A DNA stretch of 14,228 nt from JANMDU01 sp043755865 (GTDB lineage Bacteria; Pseudomonadota; Gammaproteobacteria; Burkholderiales; Burkholderiaceae_C). The notes below the pieces were generated by a model. The model had not been told where the DNA came from, did no database searches, and worked only from the letters and a program-made list of their open reading frames with translations. The stretch spans positions 1 through 14,228 of the forward strand of contig JAYUSD010000003.1 in the NCBI GenBank assembly GCA_043755865.1, given 5' to 3'. Below, piece after piece: positions 12,643-14,228 of this stretch; position 1 is the first letter of the stretch, and the number at the start of each line of letters is the position of its first letter. Both the position numbers and the translations under genes were made by a program.

Positions 12643-13057
12643 CAACTTGGCTCTTGCGCTCTAGTTGCGCGATTAGAAATTTGCATTGAGGCAGAAAGTC
12701 TGCGATCACGGCATACACCTGCGCGGCAACCTGCGCATCATAGGTGTGCGAACTGAGATTGCGCATTTCTCGAAACAGCCACCAATCTGGCGCTGTACCA
12801 ATCAGCCCAGCCTCGAAAGCCAAGCGCATCATCTCTTTGAAGCTCATCCCGTCAAGCTGCGCGGGGCTGGCCAAATCTCGCTCTAGGCGGCGCTTAATCA
12901 TTTTCCAAGCCAACTCAAAGCTGAATTCAAATCGCTGAATGCACGCATCTCGCAGTTCTTCATCGAGTGGCAGTTCTAAGCTGCGCTTGTGAGCGCGCAC
13001 AAGCGATTCGCACGCCTTTGTCAGCGAAGAAAAATCAAGTTTTTGACTAGCTTCCAT
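12635..13057 (-). CDS. HEPN-domain protein, HI0074-like, probable toxin (HepT-like)
   Basis: A 140-residue helical protein. RFEFSFELAWKMIKRRLE at 42-59 is typical of the HI0074 'nucleotidyltransferase substrate-binding' family. The HEPN active motif is complete: Arg99, four residues, His104, x, Tyr106 (RNLSSHTY), that is RX4HXY, as in HepT RNases. In that family the Arg and His cleave RNA, and the Tyr is the residue modified with AMP by the partner. The start chosen is the ATG at 13055-13057; a TTG at 13061-13063 would add two residues. Neither has a good Shine-Dalgarno. The gene begins 14 bp after the DUF3047 stop and overlaps the MNT gene. Toxicity is inferred from motifs and context. Confidence 0.83.
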   Translation of the reverse strand: MEASQKLDFSSLTKACESLVRAHKRSLELPLDEELRDACIQRFEFSFELAWKMIKRRLERDLASPAQLDGMSFKEMMRLAFEAGLIGTAPDWWLFREMRNLSSHTYDAQVAAQVYAVIADFLPQCKFLIAQLERKSQVDG

Positions 13058-13071
13058 CGGCAATCAGTTTA

Positions 13072-13788
13072 TCACTTCGCCTTAAAGCTCAGCGGCCCAT
13101 ACCAAGCTGTGGCTTTCGTTTGTGTGTTGTCGGTATCAGTCATGAGCGCAATGCCTGTAAGCGCACCGGGCTCTTCGCCGAAGGCCTTGATGAAATCGGC
13201 GCGGATGTCGCGTTCGTAATCGAGCCATTTGCCTACATTGCCGGCGCCGGATTCCACCACCATCTTACGGATGCGATCAGTGCGCGGGTTGACGATCACC
13301 TCATTCATCGGGTGTTTGTTTGACCAGACATACATCAGCGTGGCATACGGCAGCTCTTCGCCTGTGAGCACATGGGAAAGCTCAGAAAGCATGCGATTTT
13401 TATTTGAGAAGCGGCTGCGGTCGCCTTCAAAGGCTAACACCAAGCGCACCGGCGAATCATCGAGCTCGCGTTGTGCCATGTCGGCTGCTTGGATCAAGCC
13501 GGGTACATTCCAAGAGAATTTCAAAGCCCCCAGTTCTTCGGCAGGAATGTGCATTTGCCGGCGAAACATACTCACCGAGCTATTGGCCATTGCCCTCACA
13601 GCGTGTCGGCCATCATGGAACGTATGCGTGTAGTGCGTTTTGCGTTTTGCAGGCAAATGCATGGGCTGCCAAGAGCCGATACTACTGTGAAGTGCAAGCC
13701 CGAGCTCAGGTTGTGTGATTGGCGGTGATGAAGCGCAGGCCTGCAAAAAAGCAATCGACAGCCACAGGATTGTTAACTTCAAAAGCAT
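13072..13788 (-). CDS. DUF3047 lipoprotein
   Basis: The 238-residue product begins with a short lipoprotein signal ending LQAC (Cys at residue 18), so it is probably anchored to a membrane. The rest matches DUF3047 as I know it: FSWNVPGLIQAADM, then LDDSPVRLVLAFEGD, LPYATLMYVWSNKHP, WLDYERDIRADFIKAFGEEP and the near C-terminal IALMTDTDNTQTKATAWYG. The function of the family is unknown. The ATG at 13786-13788 is used; a TTG two codons upstream is an alternative, and no ribosome site is clear for either. It precedes the HEPN-MNT pair on the same strand by 14 bp and may share its promoter. Confidence 0.85.
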   Translation of the reverse strand: MLLKLTILWLSIAFLQACASSPPITQPELGLALHSSIGSWQPMHLPAKRKTHYTHTFHDGRHAVRAMANSSVSMFRRQMHIPAEELGALKFSWNVPGLIQAADMAQRELDDSPVRLVLAFEGDRSRFSNKNRMLSELSHVLTGEELPYATLMYVWSNKHPMNEVIVNPRTDRIRKMVVESGAGNVGKWLDYERDIRADFIKAFGEEPGALTGIALMTDTDNTQTKATAWYGPLSFKAK

Positions 13789-13850
13789 TTTCAAGAAACC
13801 ATCGGGTCGCTATTCAACAAGGCCTTGATTACCAAGACCATCAAAATTGT

Positions 13851-14228
13851 TTACGGCTCAAATCTATCAACCACACGCCCGTCTTTACGAGATTCGATGG
13901 CTCTCATTTTTCCTACGCCACGGCTAACAGCGTAATGCGCATCACCAGCGCGCAGTTGCGTGATTCCACTGAATACGCGGCGGTATTTTTTCTTGGAGGC
14001 GTCTTGTGGCTTATAGACTAGGGTGAGGCAACGACCCTGAGATGTGCATTCCATTGACGTGTTAAAAAGCAAAACCAATTCTTCAATGCCGTCTGCATCT
14101 AGATCTACCACGCCAAATCCAATCAAACCGTTGGGCTCAGCTGCATTGCTGCCTGCTTCCTCAACCCCTGCTGCATTTAGTAAAAATTCCATCGCACCAT
14201 AGGGCTCTTTTATTTCAAATTTGACTTC
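13851..14228 (-). CDS. Unrecognised protein, C-terminal part (5' end outside window)
   Basis: The frame is open from the right edge to the TAA at 13851-13853, giving 125 residues. An ATG at 14190-14192 is in frame, but the coding-like sequence continues upstream of it (a further 12 codons), so the real start is probably beyond the window. The segment FGVVDLDADGIEELVLLF (about 14070-14123) contains a DxDxDG loop of the kind found in FG-GAP/VCBS-type or EF-hand-like calcium sites. Two Cys flank a short loop (MECTSQGRC). I do not recognise the family. It is on the same strand as DUF3047, 62 bp upstream of it. Confidence 0.6.
   Translation of the reverse strand, partial: EVKFEIKEPYGAMEFLLNAAGVEEAGSNAAEPNGLIGFGVVDLDADGIEELVLLFNTSMECTSQGRCLTLVYKPQDASKKKYRRVFSGITQLRAGDAHYAVSRGVGKMRAIESRKDGRVVDRFEP

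Overview
The window looks like chromosomal DNA from a betaproteobacterium, most likely order Burkholderiales. The evidence is the C-terminal signature of a Burkholderiales-type RNase E at the left edge, the dolP-diaA-yraN cluster divergent from rsmI, and a moderately GC-rich base composition. I cannot name the genus. Most of the window is housekeeping. No phage, insertion sequence, CRISPR array, tRNA or rRNA is visible.

Layout from left to right. 1-1046: the 3' part of rne (+), ending at a UUCG-tetraloop terminator. 1047-1500: a gene-free stretch with two inverted, diverged copies of one palindromic repeat. 1501-2946: pyruvate kinase (-), whose promoter carries two HexR-like palindromes. 3031-4367: a two-gene unit (-), diaA-like SIS protein then a DolP-like BON lipoprotein, translationally coupled and ended by a strong terminator. 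4480-4980: yraN (-), with an unusual Ser-Pro repeat. 5009-6248: rsmI and a small GIY-YIG-like protein (+). 6265-6939: a histidine-phosphatase-family protein (-). 6940-7493: a gene-free stretch rich in hairpins, including a long inverted repeat with 19-bp perfect arms. 7494-10406: a DUF1800-DUF1501 export-protein pair (-). 10607-12199: a family 5 (peptide/nickel type) ABC solute-binding protein (-) with a strong terminator. 12349-13788: DUF3047 lipoprotein, HEPN protein and MNT nucleotidyltransferase, tightly packed (-). 13851-14228: the 3' end of an unrecognised gene (-).

The genes fall into a few functional groups. Central carbon metabolism is represented by pyk with a sugar-phosphate-type operator. 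Envelope and ribosome maintenance is represented by dolP, diaA, yraN and rsmI. Several products are exported: two lipoproteins, a Sec/Tat pair and a periplasmic binding protein. The one defence or toxin-antitoxin candidate is HEPN-MNT, with both motifs of the HepT/MntA type intact. The least explained DNA is in the two large intergenic stretches. Both hold long palindromic elements of about 75 to 135 bp that no gene here accounts for.
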